Assembly: GCF_020382885.2 (NCBI RefSeq)
Contig: NC_058512.1
Span: forward strand, 10,132,802-10,196,801
From: Scatophagus argus
Lineage: Eukaryota; Chordata; Actinopteri; Scatophagidae
Reading direction: 5' to 3'
DNA length: 64,000 nucleotides
Every line of letters starts with the position of its first letter. Position 1 is the stretch's first letter. The notes under the pieces were generated by a model that had not been told where the DNA came from, made no database searches, and saw only the letters and a program-made list of their open reading frames with translations. A program made the translations under genes and the position numbers. This document shows positions 18,453 to 30,804 of this stretch, one piece after another.

Positions 18453-18458
18453 TTTATT
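18453..18458 (-). terminator. Candidate poly(A) signal of the microRNA host transcript
   Basis: TTTATT on the + strand reads AATAAA on the minus strand, about 1.8 kb beyond the mir-301c hairpin. Such hexamers are frequent in AT-rich DNA, so the assignment is weak. Confidence 0.25.
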
Positions 18459-20221
18459 CAGAGATAAGACTGCACAAAACAACAACAGCGGTTTCTTCCA
18501 TCAGAAATGTTTCATAAACCACAAAAAAATAAACAATTAAAAACCAATTTCACACCGTTTATTCCATGTTGATGTCACATGTTTCTTTTCTCGCCAACAA
18601 ATTCTCTAACAGTAATTTCATTTATGTTTTAAGAACGCTTCATTAACTACAGTGTAATGAAAACACGCAGCAGGCTTACAGACACATTTACAAAGGGGGG
18701 AAAAAAACACATTGGTTACATGCGCAGCACTCTGAGTATGTTGCATTTTACGTACTTAATGAAATGCAGATGCCATTATCTCATTAGCTTGTATTCTCTG
18801 TAGTTTAATCTGCACATGAAAAGCTGCTCAAAAAGCACCGCTGACATGTTGGGTTTCATTGCAGGATACTTGCTGCTCTATGCAGTCAGATAACTGCAGA
18901 AGCACCACCGTCCCCCATTCCACACATTCCAGGATTTCCCAGCAAGCATTGCAAGCAAGCCTAAACAAGTCACGTTCTTTACTCAGGGAGAATTTCACAC
19001 AGTCGAGTGACTGAGGTCTCCTTTTGCCTTCCCTTCTGTGTGCAATCACATAAATGCACTTTTACATCTCAGTCTTCTAAAGTTCAAAGCTGTTTTTTTA
19101 AAGCCAAGCAGACATGATGAGACTTTACACACTGGTTTTAATACACAGTCACCACAGACTTCCATCTGAAACACTGCACTGCACAAAGGTAATCTGGGCC
19201 CAAAACTGTGCCTTCCTGCTTTTCATAATTACTTGTGTCCTACTGCTGCAGCTTGTAACAGCAACTGGACTGTGGTTAAACATTTCCACCCAGAGAGGTC
19301 TGCTGACAGTCATCAAAACAAACAGACCTCTTTGCTCTTTTGCTGAAGGGTTTGAACATGAGGCTCACACAGGAGCAGTGACACCTAATCCCAACACAGA
19401 AAGAAAGACAGAGAAGGCGAAACGCAAGGGGGAGAGTGGGCCTTGCTCCCTACATTCCTCCCAATCCTCCCCTCCCCCCACCGACCTGCTGCTACCACTG
19501 AGGATGCTCAAAAACACACATCACTCTCCCCCCTTTTTTCCTTCATATGCTTAGTTTACCATCAGCATACTGACAGTGTTTGGTATGATGACAAAATAAA
19601 ACACAGGTTTAAAAAAAAGCAAAAACAAAAAAACAAAACAAAACAAAAAAACACCACAAGACTAAAACTCCACTTAAAAAACTGTGGATTTAAGAGAGAA
19701 CTACTTTGCCATAAACTCTGGAAAACTTGGAAATGCCGTTCAGAAAACAGATAACGCATCAGAAATATTTTTCTTAAATGCTTCTGGTGGTTTTATTCAA
19801 AATGATTTGCTCTTTTGGTGTTCAGCATTTTTACAGTCCACTTTACAGAATTAGCCACATTCTTCATGAGCTGCGGTGTTAATTAAAATGTGGGTAAATG
19901 GTGACTTCCAATCAATGCACCATCACACAAGATCAATGTTATAGACCACTTTTTGGAAAAAGGCATCATGTAGTTTGTTTACATCCTTTAAAATGTCTCC
20001 TATCTAAACACACATAAATTTGCATGTACATATTTAAATTTAGGTCACGAGGGCTTATGTCAGCCTACAAGTGTGTGTACGCTCTCTTCTGTAAATATAG
20101 ACCTGGGTAAGCAGCATTTTAGGAGGCTCTACTCTACGCCAACACCTGCTATCAGTAATCAGCTCCACTTCTACACAAACTCATTTGAAACATGCCCTTT
20201 AGCACCAGTTTAGTGTGAGCT

Positions 20222-20302
20222 GGGGCCAAATGCTATGACAATACTATTGCACTGCTAGAATGGATGGTACAGTAGTGCAACATTGTCAAAGCAGCTGACC
20301 TC
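20222..20302 (-). ncRNA. mir-301c: mir-301c precursor hairpin
   Basis: Read on the minus strand, the 3p arm (20233-20254, 22 nt) begins with CAGUGCAAUAG, carries the miR-130/301 seed AGUGCAA, and ends GUCAUAG as in fish miR-301c. The 5p arm (20270-20292) starts GCUUUGACAAUG and ends GCACUACUG, pairing with the 3p arm around a loop of about 15 nt. Stem flanks also pair (GGUCA with UGGCC). The family represses mRNAs by seed pairing in the Argonaute complex. Its partner mir-130c lies upstream on the same strand. Confidence 0.9.
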
Positions 20303-20671
20303 AGCATGTGTCAGCACGTGGACATGGGGACAGCCATTCCTCACTGCCAAACTCCAATTACATTTAAACAAGCAACAATGCTGTTTATCTGGATCAACTG
20401 TTGGGTGTTAAAACGAAAAGGCAGAAGAAAAGGTGGGTTTGAAATGTTTAAATTGTGCTGAAATTTTTTTGCAGATTTCAAGTGGTGATGGCTGTTAAAT
20501 TTGGGCTTAAAAACTGAAGTCCTGTATTTTTACTAATCCAACAGTGTTTTTACTCCTATGGAATTAAGCACAATAACAGAAAGGAGATTTGTTTTCTTTT
20601 TTAGAAGCAATTTGCTCACAAACAAGCAGGTTAAGAGTAAAGGCAGTAAAGGGAGGTGTGGGTCTCTGTTT

Positions 20672-20752
20672 CATCAGCCAATGCCCTTTTAATATTGCAC
20701 TGCTCATCTCAATGTCCAGTAGTGCAACAGAAAAAGGGCAGTGGACAACAAC
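20672..20752 (-). ncRNA. mir-130c: mir-130c precursor hairpin
   Basis: On the minus strand the 3p arm (20681-20702, 22 nt) starts CAGUGCAAUAUU and ends AAAAGGGCAU, the miR-130c sequence, with seed AGUGCAA. The 5p arm (20718-20739) starts GCCCUUUUUC and ends GCACUACU, folding on the 3p arm with a 15-nt loop. The flanks CCACUGCCC and GGGCAUUGG extend the stem. It is transcribed ahead of mir-301c, about 0.45 kb apart, as in the conserved vertebrate mir-130/mir-301 pairs. Confidence 0.92.
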
Positions 20753-21866
20753 ATGGACACCATCAGACTCCACTGCACATACCGACTGTCCAACCTTTAA
20801 AAAAAGAAAGTCACAAAAATTACACTGACAAGTAGAGCATAAACCTCTGTGCTTTTTTTTTCTAAAAAAGGGAACGAAAACTATCGTCAGATCATAAAAA
20901 AACTCAAATGAGGGCAAAAGTCAAACTGGTTTAAAGTTTGCAAACTATTGATAGATCCTCACTGTGGTTTTCACTGCACAAAATCAAACCATTAAAGTGT
21001 TTTTTTTGTACTAATTAGACAAAAAAAAATAGGATATCACAGTTTAACAATATCACTTTTCAATGGTGGAGCTAAATGAACTTCCTAAATTAAACAGCAT
21101 TGGTCACTCTCACCCTGGGAGAATGGGAATTTCCCAGCATGTGGGCCCATACTATTCTCTCCAGTGAATGACATGCATTCTAATTTTGGGGGAGAAATGG
21201 GAGGTTGGAGACGGGGGTGGGGGAGGCACACTCCCAAAGCCTTCACAGAACTACAGGCTGCCACCCTAAACTATCAAATGCATTTTCCATCGTTTCAGAA
21301 TCATAAATAATTCGAAATAATTCCTCTGCGTCCAAATTATCGCTGGAAATAAACACGAGCAGGCTGCGACGGAACTCGTTTCTTACACAGGAGGAGAAGA
21401 GAAAAAAAAAACTTTCCTTTAAAAAAAAGTTACTTCGCTCCATTGTAGTGAAATTACTTTACAATAAAGTTCAACAGCGCCTCAAATAAAAGCAACGTAG
21501 CCCAGCCCCAGTAAGTTTGCACAAGCAAAGCGCTGTTACACAACATACAGAATCTATACCATTAGAGAAGAAAAAGGGAAGGCTGGAAATCTCTAGAACA
21601 CCGTGTAGCTTTCTCATACCTGATCCATCCGGTCGCTCCTATAAACCACCTCACCTCAAGGTGTTCTTGTGTTTTTTTTTTGTTTTGTTTTTTTTTACCT
21701 GTTCTTGAAAGGTTTACGTTTTCTCCGCCATACATCTGTGTGAGCGGCCTATACGCCTCCTTGACGTTAGAAGCACTGGATCTGCTCTGCAAGCCATTCC
21801 TGCCAGCTCACAAGCCCACAGTACAATACTGACGACTTGTTAGATTGCACAACAGCCTATAGGCTG

Positions 21867-21870
<4 letters not shown>

Positions 21871-21914
<44 letters not shown>

Positions 21915-21922
21915 TACACATA
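21871..21922. repeat. Compound (CT)n(CA)n microsatellite
   Basis: About 12 CT units run directly into about 11 CA units with one interruption. Confidence 0.9.
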
Positions 21923-22208
21923 CGCCAGCACCGTGAAAATGTCCCCCTCAGAGACCCATTACACCACGATAACAACCCAATAAGGTGCGTTTATCTGCCC
22001 ACAAGGCGCTAAATCGTGTCCTGATCAAGTTTTGAAGCGAGCTTCCAGATGCGCAGCGCACGGGGTTGACTCAACTCTTATCGCTGTTTTCCTCCCTTAA
22101 GTCGCATAAATAAACACTCAATCTTCGCGTCTCGACCTTTGCAACTTCCAAGTTTGCACTGAGCTCCTGACAATTTACGCAAAATCTGCTACAACTCACG
22201 GCGGACAA

Positions 22209-22260
22209 CCTCCTCCTCCTCCTCCTCCTCTCTGCACAACCACCACCACCACCTCCTCCT
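22209..22260. repeat. (TCC)n / (ACC)n triplet repeats
   Basis: Two short triplet runs lie side by side; a (GA)n run follows at 22314-22334. They create a spurious glycine- and arginine-rich ORF on the minus strand. Confidence 0.85.
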
Positions 22261-22594
22261 CCAAAATCATGAATAGTATCTAGCCAAGGGAGGGACAATC
22301 CGTTATAGGCAAAAGAGAGAGAGAGAGAGAGAGAAGGAAAAAAAAGTTGTCCATAAAACAAAGAAAAGCAACCCTCTCCACAAACCACACCTCGCGGTCC
22401 GCTGCTTTGAGGATTCACGCCGTCGTTCCTAACAGCCTGGAAGCGACTAGAAATCAAATGTACGGAGCTTGAAGAGTGAGAAAAAATCGCAAGTCTTCCA
22501 TGCACAAGCACACGGCCTCGCAGATCCGGACTCCATCTTTGACTACTTGACATTCAGAGCCTGCCGGAGCAAATTCCTCGTTTGCATGCCTCCC

Positions 22595-22692
22595 AGTGAT
22601 TGGCCTCTTCTTGCGCTAGTCTTTGCTATATGATGAGCCATTGGTTTGGTTTCTGCGTGTTCAACATTTCCAGCGGACACGGGATTGGCTGT
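22595..22692 (-). promoter_or_regulatory. Triple CCAAT-box array, likely microRNA promoter
   Basis: ATTGG occurs on the + strand at 22599, 22640 and 22684. On the minus strand these read GGCCAATCA, AACCAATGG and AGCCAATCC, all good NF-Y sites, spaced 41 and 44 bp. An octamer-like ATGCAAA (minus, 22581-22587) lies next to them. Position and orientation fit a promoter firing leftward into the microRNA cluster. No TATA box was seen. Confidence 0.5.
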
Positions 22693-24914
22693 GCGCAGGG
22701 AAGCGTCACACCGTACAACGAATACCTGATTAACTGAGTCCCATTCACAAATTTCTCATCGACTCCCCCTCGCTGTATGTGGATACTTGATCAGTAATTA
22801 TTTTATTTACATTTTGGCGCAAAAATACTTTAGTACAGTTACAAAGGAGATTATAATTAACCTTAAAATGGCTTCTGGAGGGACAGTAGCTCAAGCATGG
22901 ACTTAACTCATCTTCTTACACAGACAGTGTGGATCAGGCCTATAATATTGATCCATTTAGGATAATCGTTTTTAATATAAAAACAGACATAGATTTGGCT
23001 ATTAATTTCGATCTGTATGTTTCTAATTTTGTGCTTTAAGCAGCCTTCATAAAAATGATATGATCAGAAATAATTAGAAAATAATAACCATATACGAAAC
23101 GATTCTAAAAGTTGCTCTATTCCCACCCCGGATTGAGTGGGAATATGCAGAATGAGCACGTACGATCTGGTGTGTGAGGGATCAATGGTTGGATCAGATC
23201 ACACGGGGCCGGAGGCGGACCCAGTGGGCGCCTCGGTCCCTTGCGAAGCTTTGATTGACGCACAGAGAGGAGTAGCGGGCTGTGAAATTTGGCATTCCTG
23301 GCCAGAGGAGCTGAAATAATGGCATTATCCAGTGGGAGAGGGCCCACTTTTTACTCCCCTTACACCCACCCGACTCCATCCCACTCAGAAGGGATCTGAT
23401 TGTGCAGCCAGTCGGCAAAAAAAATGTTTGATGTAAGGCGGGGCATGATGGATCCGGTGAAGGTTTGGAACTAGTGATGCCCCCACTGCCTCTCACACAG
23501 AGGCTTTCCCGGTGATTGAGTGTCCTGTCAAAGTGTTTGACACAAAAGTGAAGTTTACTTTCAAAACTGAACATGAAGCTCTCAGATATCCTGGTTTTGG
23601 TCTAATTCTGTCTCATGATTTCATAACTGCTGAACTGTATTTGGTCATGTTTTTCTTTCCTAATTCACAAGCTGATAGAAAGGAACCTAAATAATTATGA
23701 TCGTTAATGAGCTTGAAATTCACACGATGAACATTTAAAGGCACTGATGATCAGAGAATCCGGATTTTGTGAAAATTAAAAGCTGTAGCTATTTTGCACA
23801 TTATATGAGATTAATTTCTGAGATGTAAGAATTAAAAAAACATTTAAATAAGTGAAAGTGAATATGTTGGTGACTGACTCATAGATTTGAAATCTGATTA
23901 TATTTAGAACAAAAATTAATATTCTACCACAACCTCATTCCCAATTTCCTCATAAAACTTTAAAATGTTTATAAAGTGATTAAACAGGATTCGAAAAAGA
24001 GTTTAGTTACTGTTTTTGCTTTTCCCTTCACGAACACTTTGTTACAATCATTCCACAGTGAGAAAGAGAACATACCTAATATATAATATCAATATTTCAT
24101 CCACTGAAATTAGTCTTCAGTATATTTTATGGCTGTAAACAAAACAAACTCAATAAAAGTTCATTCATAGGTAGTTCATCAACTCTGATGAAGTATTGAG
24201 AGAAATTTTAAGATTCTCCACCAGATTTGGGGAATGTAAATGTAAAATCAATTACATATTTTCATTTCTAAATAAAACATTTTCTGTTAAAAGGAGATAA
24301 ATAAGGGCATTAGTCAATTTTTCCTTCTTCTAATTTGCGTATATCTTCAAATCTTTTTTAATTTCTATTATTAGAAAGTGGTTTATTTGTGTTTAATGTT
24401 GTGTCAAACCTTGTGTTTTATTCAAGTGTGATACGTTTCATTCTTCAGATAAGTAGAATCACACTGCTACTAGATTACTAGAAATTAATTCATGGTAAAA
24501 CACTGAAAATTACAGTGATTAATCGTAAAATATGTCTGCAGTCACAGAAATCCACACTGAAAGACGCTCAAACATATTCATGTGATGATCTGAAGCGTGA
24601 TTCTTGATTAAAATGCAGCATTTGACTTAATTTTAGGTCGTTTTCCAAATTCAAATAAACTATATAACTACAACTTTTTAAAATTAAACGATCAATTAAG
24701 TCACTGGCAAGTAAGTATTAGAAGTAAATGTATTTTACTGATGATGAAAGTGCTGAAAACAGGCCTACAATTTAAACATTAATTTATACAAGTAGTAATA
24801 TAATTCTTCAGGTATCCAGTAGTGATATAAGTGGGGTTTTTTTAGTGTACTTTAAATGTATTCCTGTAACATACAATCTTATGTGATCCCTCTAAATCAG
24901 CTTACTACATTAGA

Positions 24915-24916
<2 letters not shown>

Positions 24917-24945
<29 letters not shown>
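24917..24945. repeat. (TTA)n microsatellite
   Basis: An uninterrupted TTA triplet run. Confidence 0.9.
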
Positions 24946-27305
24946 TAAAGAATTCTAATGAAATGTGAAGGAATTAAACAAGTAACAAGCTAATCTTTTT
25001 CATGACATATTTTGCTGATTGGTTGTATTTTTAAAATGTTTTATAAGACAAAAACACCAAAATCTCAGATGTGTTTAATCAGGTTTAATCTACAGGAAAA
25101 TATAGGAAGTATGTAGTATTTTGTAGTGTATCTTGTCTGATGAGATAATCAGAGAAAACAATAAAAAGGAAATAACTGATAAAAAAAAAAAAAAAAAATA
25201 GTTTTGGAGAATGTTTCTTCTTCAAATGAGCCTGAGGCGAAAGTACCACAAACCACAACTCCCTGACTTTAAACTGTGTGAGGTGTCATGGGGGGCTGAG
25301 AAAAGCCTTTTAAACATGGGAGTTATTGTTCCCTCTGTTTTTTCCAACCTCCCATCCTCTGAAAATGTACCTCCTTTCTTCCTCTGCCCTTTAACCTCTC
25401 CCAACCCCCATCCCTCCATCTCACGTCTCTCTCCACATTTCCCCTCTCTTCTCATCGGCTGAAGACCAAACAACCGTGATGGATCGTCATTGATAATTTC
25501 CCACCAAAACAAGAAAAAAAAGGTTAATGGAGAAGGTTGTTTTGGAGGAGGGGTGAGATGGGGAAGTGAGTTTTGTGCTTCATCTTTTTCATGAAGTAGT
25601 AGTAGTAGACCCCACCTCGAGCAATGAGCCCCTGTGCACCCTGTCTCTTCCAAAGAGGGCTCCCCTCCCCTCTTCCTCCCCTTCTGCCTCCCACTTGAAA
25701 CAGACTCTATGGACTGCATGCATGACATTCCAGCTGTGTGGGTGGCACAGCCTTTTACAGCGTCTCCAACAGTACACAGGGTTCCTAAAGCACAACAGCA
25801 CGAGAACCTCAAACCATGGATCCATCTTCAGATGCACCTCTGCACTCGGAAGTTCAGCTGTGCTCTCTCCATTATCTATTGTAACCAAAGAAAGTGAATG
25901 AGAAAAGACCCAGCAGTTCATAGAGCAAGACGTGTGAAACTAGGAGTCAAAAACAACACAGATTTCTTCTTGTTTTTTGCCTGTAACTCTAGAGACCCCA
26001 AGACTATCTCTAACTGCTCAAAAATAAAAATTGACTGAAAATTGTTGATACATTTTAGAAAAAAAAGCCACATCACATCTGCAGGCACCGGATGTAAAAA
26101 CGTGTGATTTTCATAATGTTCAATATCTGTGATTGGTAGTTATAGTAATGAAAATTCTGCACTATATTCCTTCAGAATAAAACAAGTCTACTTGGATTTC
26201 TGTTACTGGAGTATTTTTTTTTTGCTTTGACTATGTTTATATATTATATATTGACTATATAAGCTATATTTTTGTTATATATATATTTGTTCATAAGAGG
26301 TCTAACAGGGAATTAAACCTCCCAAATGTAACATCTCTATGTAGGATAACATGATGCAGGTTTCTTTGTTTGTGATGGACTTCGTGGATAAAACAAGATG
26401 AAATGTTTTCTATATATAATGTACCAAAAATATGTAAAACCTGAAATATTTCCTTATGCAGGCCCAGTTTGTGGCAGGGATAAGAATTACCACTTTCATA
26501 CTTTTCTACATGCTCTACAGATTTGGTCCAAAGAATAAAAAAATTAGGGAAAAATGTGTTTGGACGTACAGTTACCAATATTATTAAAAATATAATACAG
26601 CTGTCTGTTTGTGTGGGACCTCAAACAATCAGGAGGCAGCATAACTGACTATTAAATTTTAGCTATTTTACATTTAATCATGTATTTTGTAAATCCAGCA
26701 AATCAAATTGAAAAAATGTTTGAAATACAAAATAATTTGCTTGGTGTTGTTCATTCCTTAAACTACAAAATAAAAAAAAAACCCTCTGCATGTATCCTGT
26801 TCATATGTATGGTCCCAAAATAACAAATCACAAATTTGCCTATGGGTCTTTACAGTTTGTACAGTACAACACCTTCTGTTCTTAGACCATCACTTCAAAA
26901 CCCTTTGACTTCATATGTAGTGATTATTTCATTGATACTATAACCTCTTAATCCTCCGGAACAAGAGGTCTGTGCAAGCAGCAGCCTACGGAAGAACCAA
27001 ACAAACTCCACTTCCTCACTTCTACTCCACAATATCCTCCATCAAATCAATTAGTCATGATCCCACAGGATTATTACAGAAGTTTACTGAAGCTCCAACC
27101 TTGCTGGTGGCGGGGGGGACATCGATTTTTAACCACCAGTGACAAACAACAAACCTCATCTATAACTCACAGCCGCCCGATAAGAGTACATTGAGCTTGT
27201 TTTTCCACTTCCACCGGGCGAGTGCAGACTCCAAAGGATGAAAAAACTCACCCCCATTAACTGAACTTCAGAGGAATTCCTCACTTTACATACGGAATGC
27301 ACTTT

Positions 27306-27318
27306 GGGTCAAAGGGCA
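27306..27318 (+). promoter_or_regulatory. DR1-type nuclear receptor half-site pair
   Basis: GGGTCAAAGGGCA fits the direct-repeat-1 pattern bound by HNF4, RXR or PPAR proteins. It sits in a moderately GC-rich block. One motif in 64 kb can occur by chance. Confidence 0.2.
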
Positions 27319-27400
27319 AAGGGCCAGAGGGGAATCAACCCGCGCCCAGGCAGGCAGGCCTTATTTAAACAAGCCTGGAATGCCTGGTTGGGAGAGAGCA

Positions 27401-27431
27401 GAAGAAGAAGAAGAAGAAGAAGAAGAAGAAG
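27401..27431. repeat. (GAA)n microsatellite
   Basis: About ten GAA triplets; reads as poly-leucine in a spurious minus-strand ORF. Confidence 0.9.
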
Positions 27432-29775
27432 GGGAAGGAACCTCTCTGCCATTAACATGAGCAGGGGCCACCTCCAATAAATACCAGCACTTTTTAAATT
27501 ACCTGCGCAGGCTGACTTCATGTGCTACTGACTGAAATTTATTAGGAGCTTTTCCTGGTTAAGTATTCACCAGTCAGACTGGGAGTAGATGTCTGCTGCT
27601 GTTGTAATGTGTTGTGCAGGTCCGGGATCCTGGAAGTGCAGTCAGCCCCTTAAAACTACACATTTCTTCTTTTTGATTTGGTGTAGTTTTAAGGTCGGAA
27701 AAACCCCCCTTATTCCACTCTGTCTGACCGGATCATATATATTTGTGTTGGCTTGTTCCAACTCTTTGCTGAGAGTGTTTTCTACATATACCCAGTTCCA
27801 TCAAATTGAAACATTTAAATCATTTTATATACAGTTCAGCCACATTTCAGCCATTTTTGGTACATTTAGCAACTCTGGGATGCCCACTGCAATTTAAAAG
27901 TTTTTTTTGTGTGTGTGAACAACATTTGGCTCCACAGCACGAGTTTGAACAGACTGACCTACCGGTAAAGTTTAAAGGGTTACAGGGAAAAAGCAACAGA
28001 AGGATTAACCTTCCTTCTGTTTAAGTCATTTAGCGCTTTCACTCACTTAATATTTAAAAAGTATTATCCAAATTCATGACACTGACTTGCAAATCAGAAG
28101 GAAAAAAGGGACGAGTTCCTCTCCCTTTAAATTAAAACTAACTCTGCCTCCTGCAGCATTGTCTGGCTAATTGAGGTGTCCATATCACCTGCCTGTCTAT
28201 AATTTCAGGTATAGGAGAGAGGACCCTACCAGCATCTCTAAATACCAAACTCTGCATTCCATGCATGAGCCAACCTCCATTTTTAGGACCATCTCGCCAA
28301 AATTTCTTACAAATGACATGCTACAATCCCCATGGCTGTGGTGGAATTCTGTCCACTTCAGGGCTTCAAAGCTGCACAGGACTCATCGGTCCATCTGGCC
28401 AATAGGTGAAGAGGGGTGGACCCTGCCCGCCTTGACCTCACCGACCTTCACCAACCCTCCCACCCACCCAGGGTCCTGATCCTCATCCCGCAACCATCCA
28501 CTTCACCCATTCATCCAGAGAAGCAGTCAGTAGGTCAGGCTCTCTGTCTGTCTGGCAGTTTGAATGAGTTTTATGAGCAACAAAGAGCACGAAATATTGA
28601 AATTTAGAGCCAAAAGCTCATTTGATAACATAACCACAGATGGTACCTTAGTTAATAATAAAAATAAAATAATAAAAATAAGACCAGAATTCATGACATT
28701 TTTTCATTAAAGTGTCCATCAAAGTTAAATGAATTTCCTCAAGGAGTTTAATCTAATTTTCCAGAAGTGTCCTTTCTTATGCTGTTCTTCATTCTTGATT
28801 CTGCACGTGTGAGCCTTTATCCTACATTTGTCATTATATTACATTGAGTATATATAACCAGTCAGACAGACAAAAAGCTCCATATAGGACAATGGTACAG
28901 TAGAAGCTCAAAAGCGAAGAAGAGAACTCAACACATCTGCAGCAGCAGGATGCGTCTTGACTCAGCGTCTTTGGGCTGTCATTGAGGCGACCATTTTCCC
29001 ATGAAGGCTCATGAGATCTCTCACTGGCGCCCTGCAGGAACCAATTACCTGACTTTGATGAGAGCATGCCTTTCATTTCAGTTAATTACCCAATCAAGGA
29101 ATGATTTCTTTCTTTTATTGTTCTGATTCATGCCTGGTTGAAGGCTCACTGTGTGAAAATACGAGCTTTGTGCTGTTTTGGTTTGTCTGCATGTGGGTTA
29201 CGTTTAGCTGTGAGGACAACGCAACGCTGCTCAAAGATGGTTATTCTGAAAACGGAGCTTCTAATGGTGTCTGGAATCTCCCCACATCGGGTGAAAACAT
29301 ACTGGTGTGTCTGAGTACATACTAACTACATCAGGCCTTTTACAATTCAGACTTCTCTGACAGGGTTTTCAGATGTTTGTATTGTATCGCCATCTGCTGG
29401 AGAAAGTTGGCTTTGCACACATTTATACAAATTGTCACTGAACTGGAATTTGATGATTGGGCTTCTACAAATTCCTAAAAAGCTGCATATCATCCCCCAC
29501 ACATTGCATAAGACACTGGAACTAACACTCAAACATATATTTAATATTTATATATTCAATTTTCAGCTATATTTTGGTAAAAAGGTCAAATGACAAATTC
29601 AAAATGCCCCAGAATTTAGGCCTACATTCTGAGTGTGGTTAAGATGTTATTTTTCTTTGGGACAGATGAGACATATTCATTTCACACTACTCCAAGAGAA
29701 ATATTTGCTGGATTAACTCACCTGACGTGTGTAACTATATGTATATGTGTATACGTATATGTCTTTACATATATG

Positions 29776-29780
<5 letters not shown>

Positions 29781-29809
<29 letters not shown>

Positions 29810-29818
29810 TGTATGTAT
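29781..29818. repeat. (ATGT)n microsatellite
   Basis: Nine tandem tetranucleotide units embedded in a longer TATG-rich tract. Confidence 0.9.
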
Positions 29819-29999
29819 ATATTCTTTTTTTTTCCCAAAAAATGCTAAGGCAGTATTCCATATAAAATGAGGAGTCAAACAGCCACGTCATGATATTGTT
29901 GCTGATATTCTGTTTCAGTAATGGACTGACATAACATTTACTGAAACTATTCAAGTTTGAGGTATTTTTGCCCATGAATAAATGTCTTTTTCACAAACT

Positions 30000-30560
30000 G
30001 TCTACCACTTTGGCATCAAGTTTGACTGAGTACAGAAGTATTATCAGTAAAATGTTTCAAAAGTAAAAGTACTTTCAAAAGTCAAGTACAGCAGAACACT
30101 GACTGGTATTTGTACTGTGTGTTTAACATCATTATGTAATTTATCATTTAACACAACTGTAGATTTGTCAATATCGTACATCAATGTGTGACATGTTACT
30201 GTTGTAGCTCCTGGATGTGGAGCTTGTGTAGTTTTAATAATCTAATTCCTCCCAACCTGGGAGGTTAATTCTAAATCTAATTTATGGTCATTTTTTAAAC
30301 TGTTTGCTGTTTTATTCTTTTCTACCTCTTTTTGCCCTAAACAGTTCTAAACCATCTCAGAAGTTTAGAGCATAAATCTTTCTTTAGTGGAATTCCTCAG
30401 TAACTTGCCTGAAGCAGCCACTGAATGTTAGTGAGAGGTCACACAGCAACAAAAGGTTGGGAACCACTGGCTTAAAATCATGTTTTGATTTTGTACATTC
30501 TTAATCTAAAAAGTAACCAGTAACTAAATTGCAGTAGTGGAATAGGAACTACTTTAAGTG
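30000..30560 (+). mobile_element. Non-autonomous repeat, copy 3, plus adjoining fragment
   Basis: Words such as AAAAGTAAAAGTACTTT, TCAATGTGTGACATG, GTTGTAGCTCCTGGATGTGGAGC and, near the end, CTAAATTGCAGTAGTGGAATAG fit the same AAGTA-rich family seen at 15.3 and 16.0 kb. Inside lies AGGTTGGGAACCACTGG (about 30453-30469), a word typical of hAT-type repeat ends, suggesting nested insertion. Confidence 0.4.
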
Positions 30561-30798
30561 TAGGATATGAAACCTAAGATCTCTTGTTATGCCATTTTGT
30601 AAGGACAGACATTAATATTCTGGTTTATAAGTAAAACAAAAAGCTTGAAATTGCAAAAATGCCTTTGTCCTTCTTTCAAGAAACTAATAGCAGTATTAAA
30701 AGCAATTCAAAATGACCTTCTGAACAGATAGTTAAGTCTTCAATAAAAAACAGATGAAACAAAGAACAAGACACACTGTTGTTACAGTTAGAGTCATG

Positions 30799-30804
30799 TT
30801 TATT
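30799..30804 (-). terminator. Candidate distal poly(A) signal of sppl3
   Basis: TTTATT on the + strand gives AATAAA on the minus strand. It is the leftmost clear hexamer of this tract; 32279-32284 is a proximal alternative. Confidence 0.35.

Larger units (their letters stand above)
18430..22560 (-). ncRNA. Inferred primary microRNA transcript
   Basis: Both hairpins lie on the minus strand within this span. Three inverted CCAAT boxes sit just upstream (22599-22688), and minus-strand AATAAA at 18453-18458 is a candidate end. No convincing protein-coding exon occurs in between on this strand; the longest minus-strand ORF (22071-22553) is low-complexity. Length, start and splicing are inferred. 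Confidence 0.35.
22750..30780. other. Non-coding spacer with possible conserved elements
   Basis: No exon was identified on either strand. A GC-richer block at 23110-23560 and the blocks at 26940-27390, 28150-28420 and 29000-29100 look more complex than their surroundings and could be regulatory elements. The rest is AT-rich sequence with simple repeats: (TTA)n 24917-24945, poly-A 25181-25198, (GAA)n 27401-27431, (ATGT)n 29781-29818. Confidence 0.45.

Noticed and set aside
22071..22553. 160-codon minus-strand ORF with poly-Gly, poly-Arg and Ser-Leu repeats
   Set aside because: Its composition comes from the TCC/ACC and GA microsatellites it spans; no domain is recognisable and it lies in the presumed 5' part of the microRNA transcript.
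25222..25812. 196-codon minus-strand ORF
   Set aside because: Lysine/glutamate/glycine-rich translation of CT-rich sequence, no domain, no splice context, competing ORFs on the other strand.
29635..29975. ORFs on both strands with Tyr/Met/Cys/Val or Thr/Tyr/His/Ile repeats
   Set aside because: Translations of the (ATGT)n tract.
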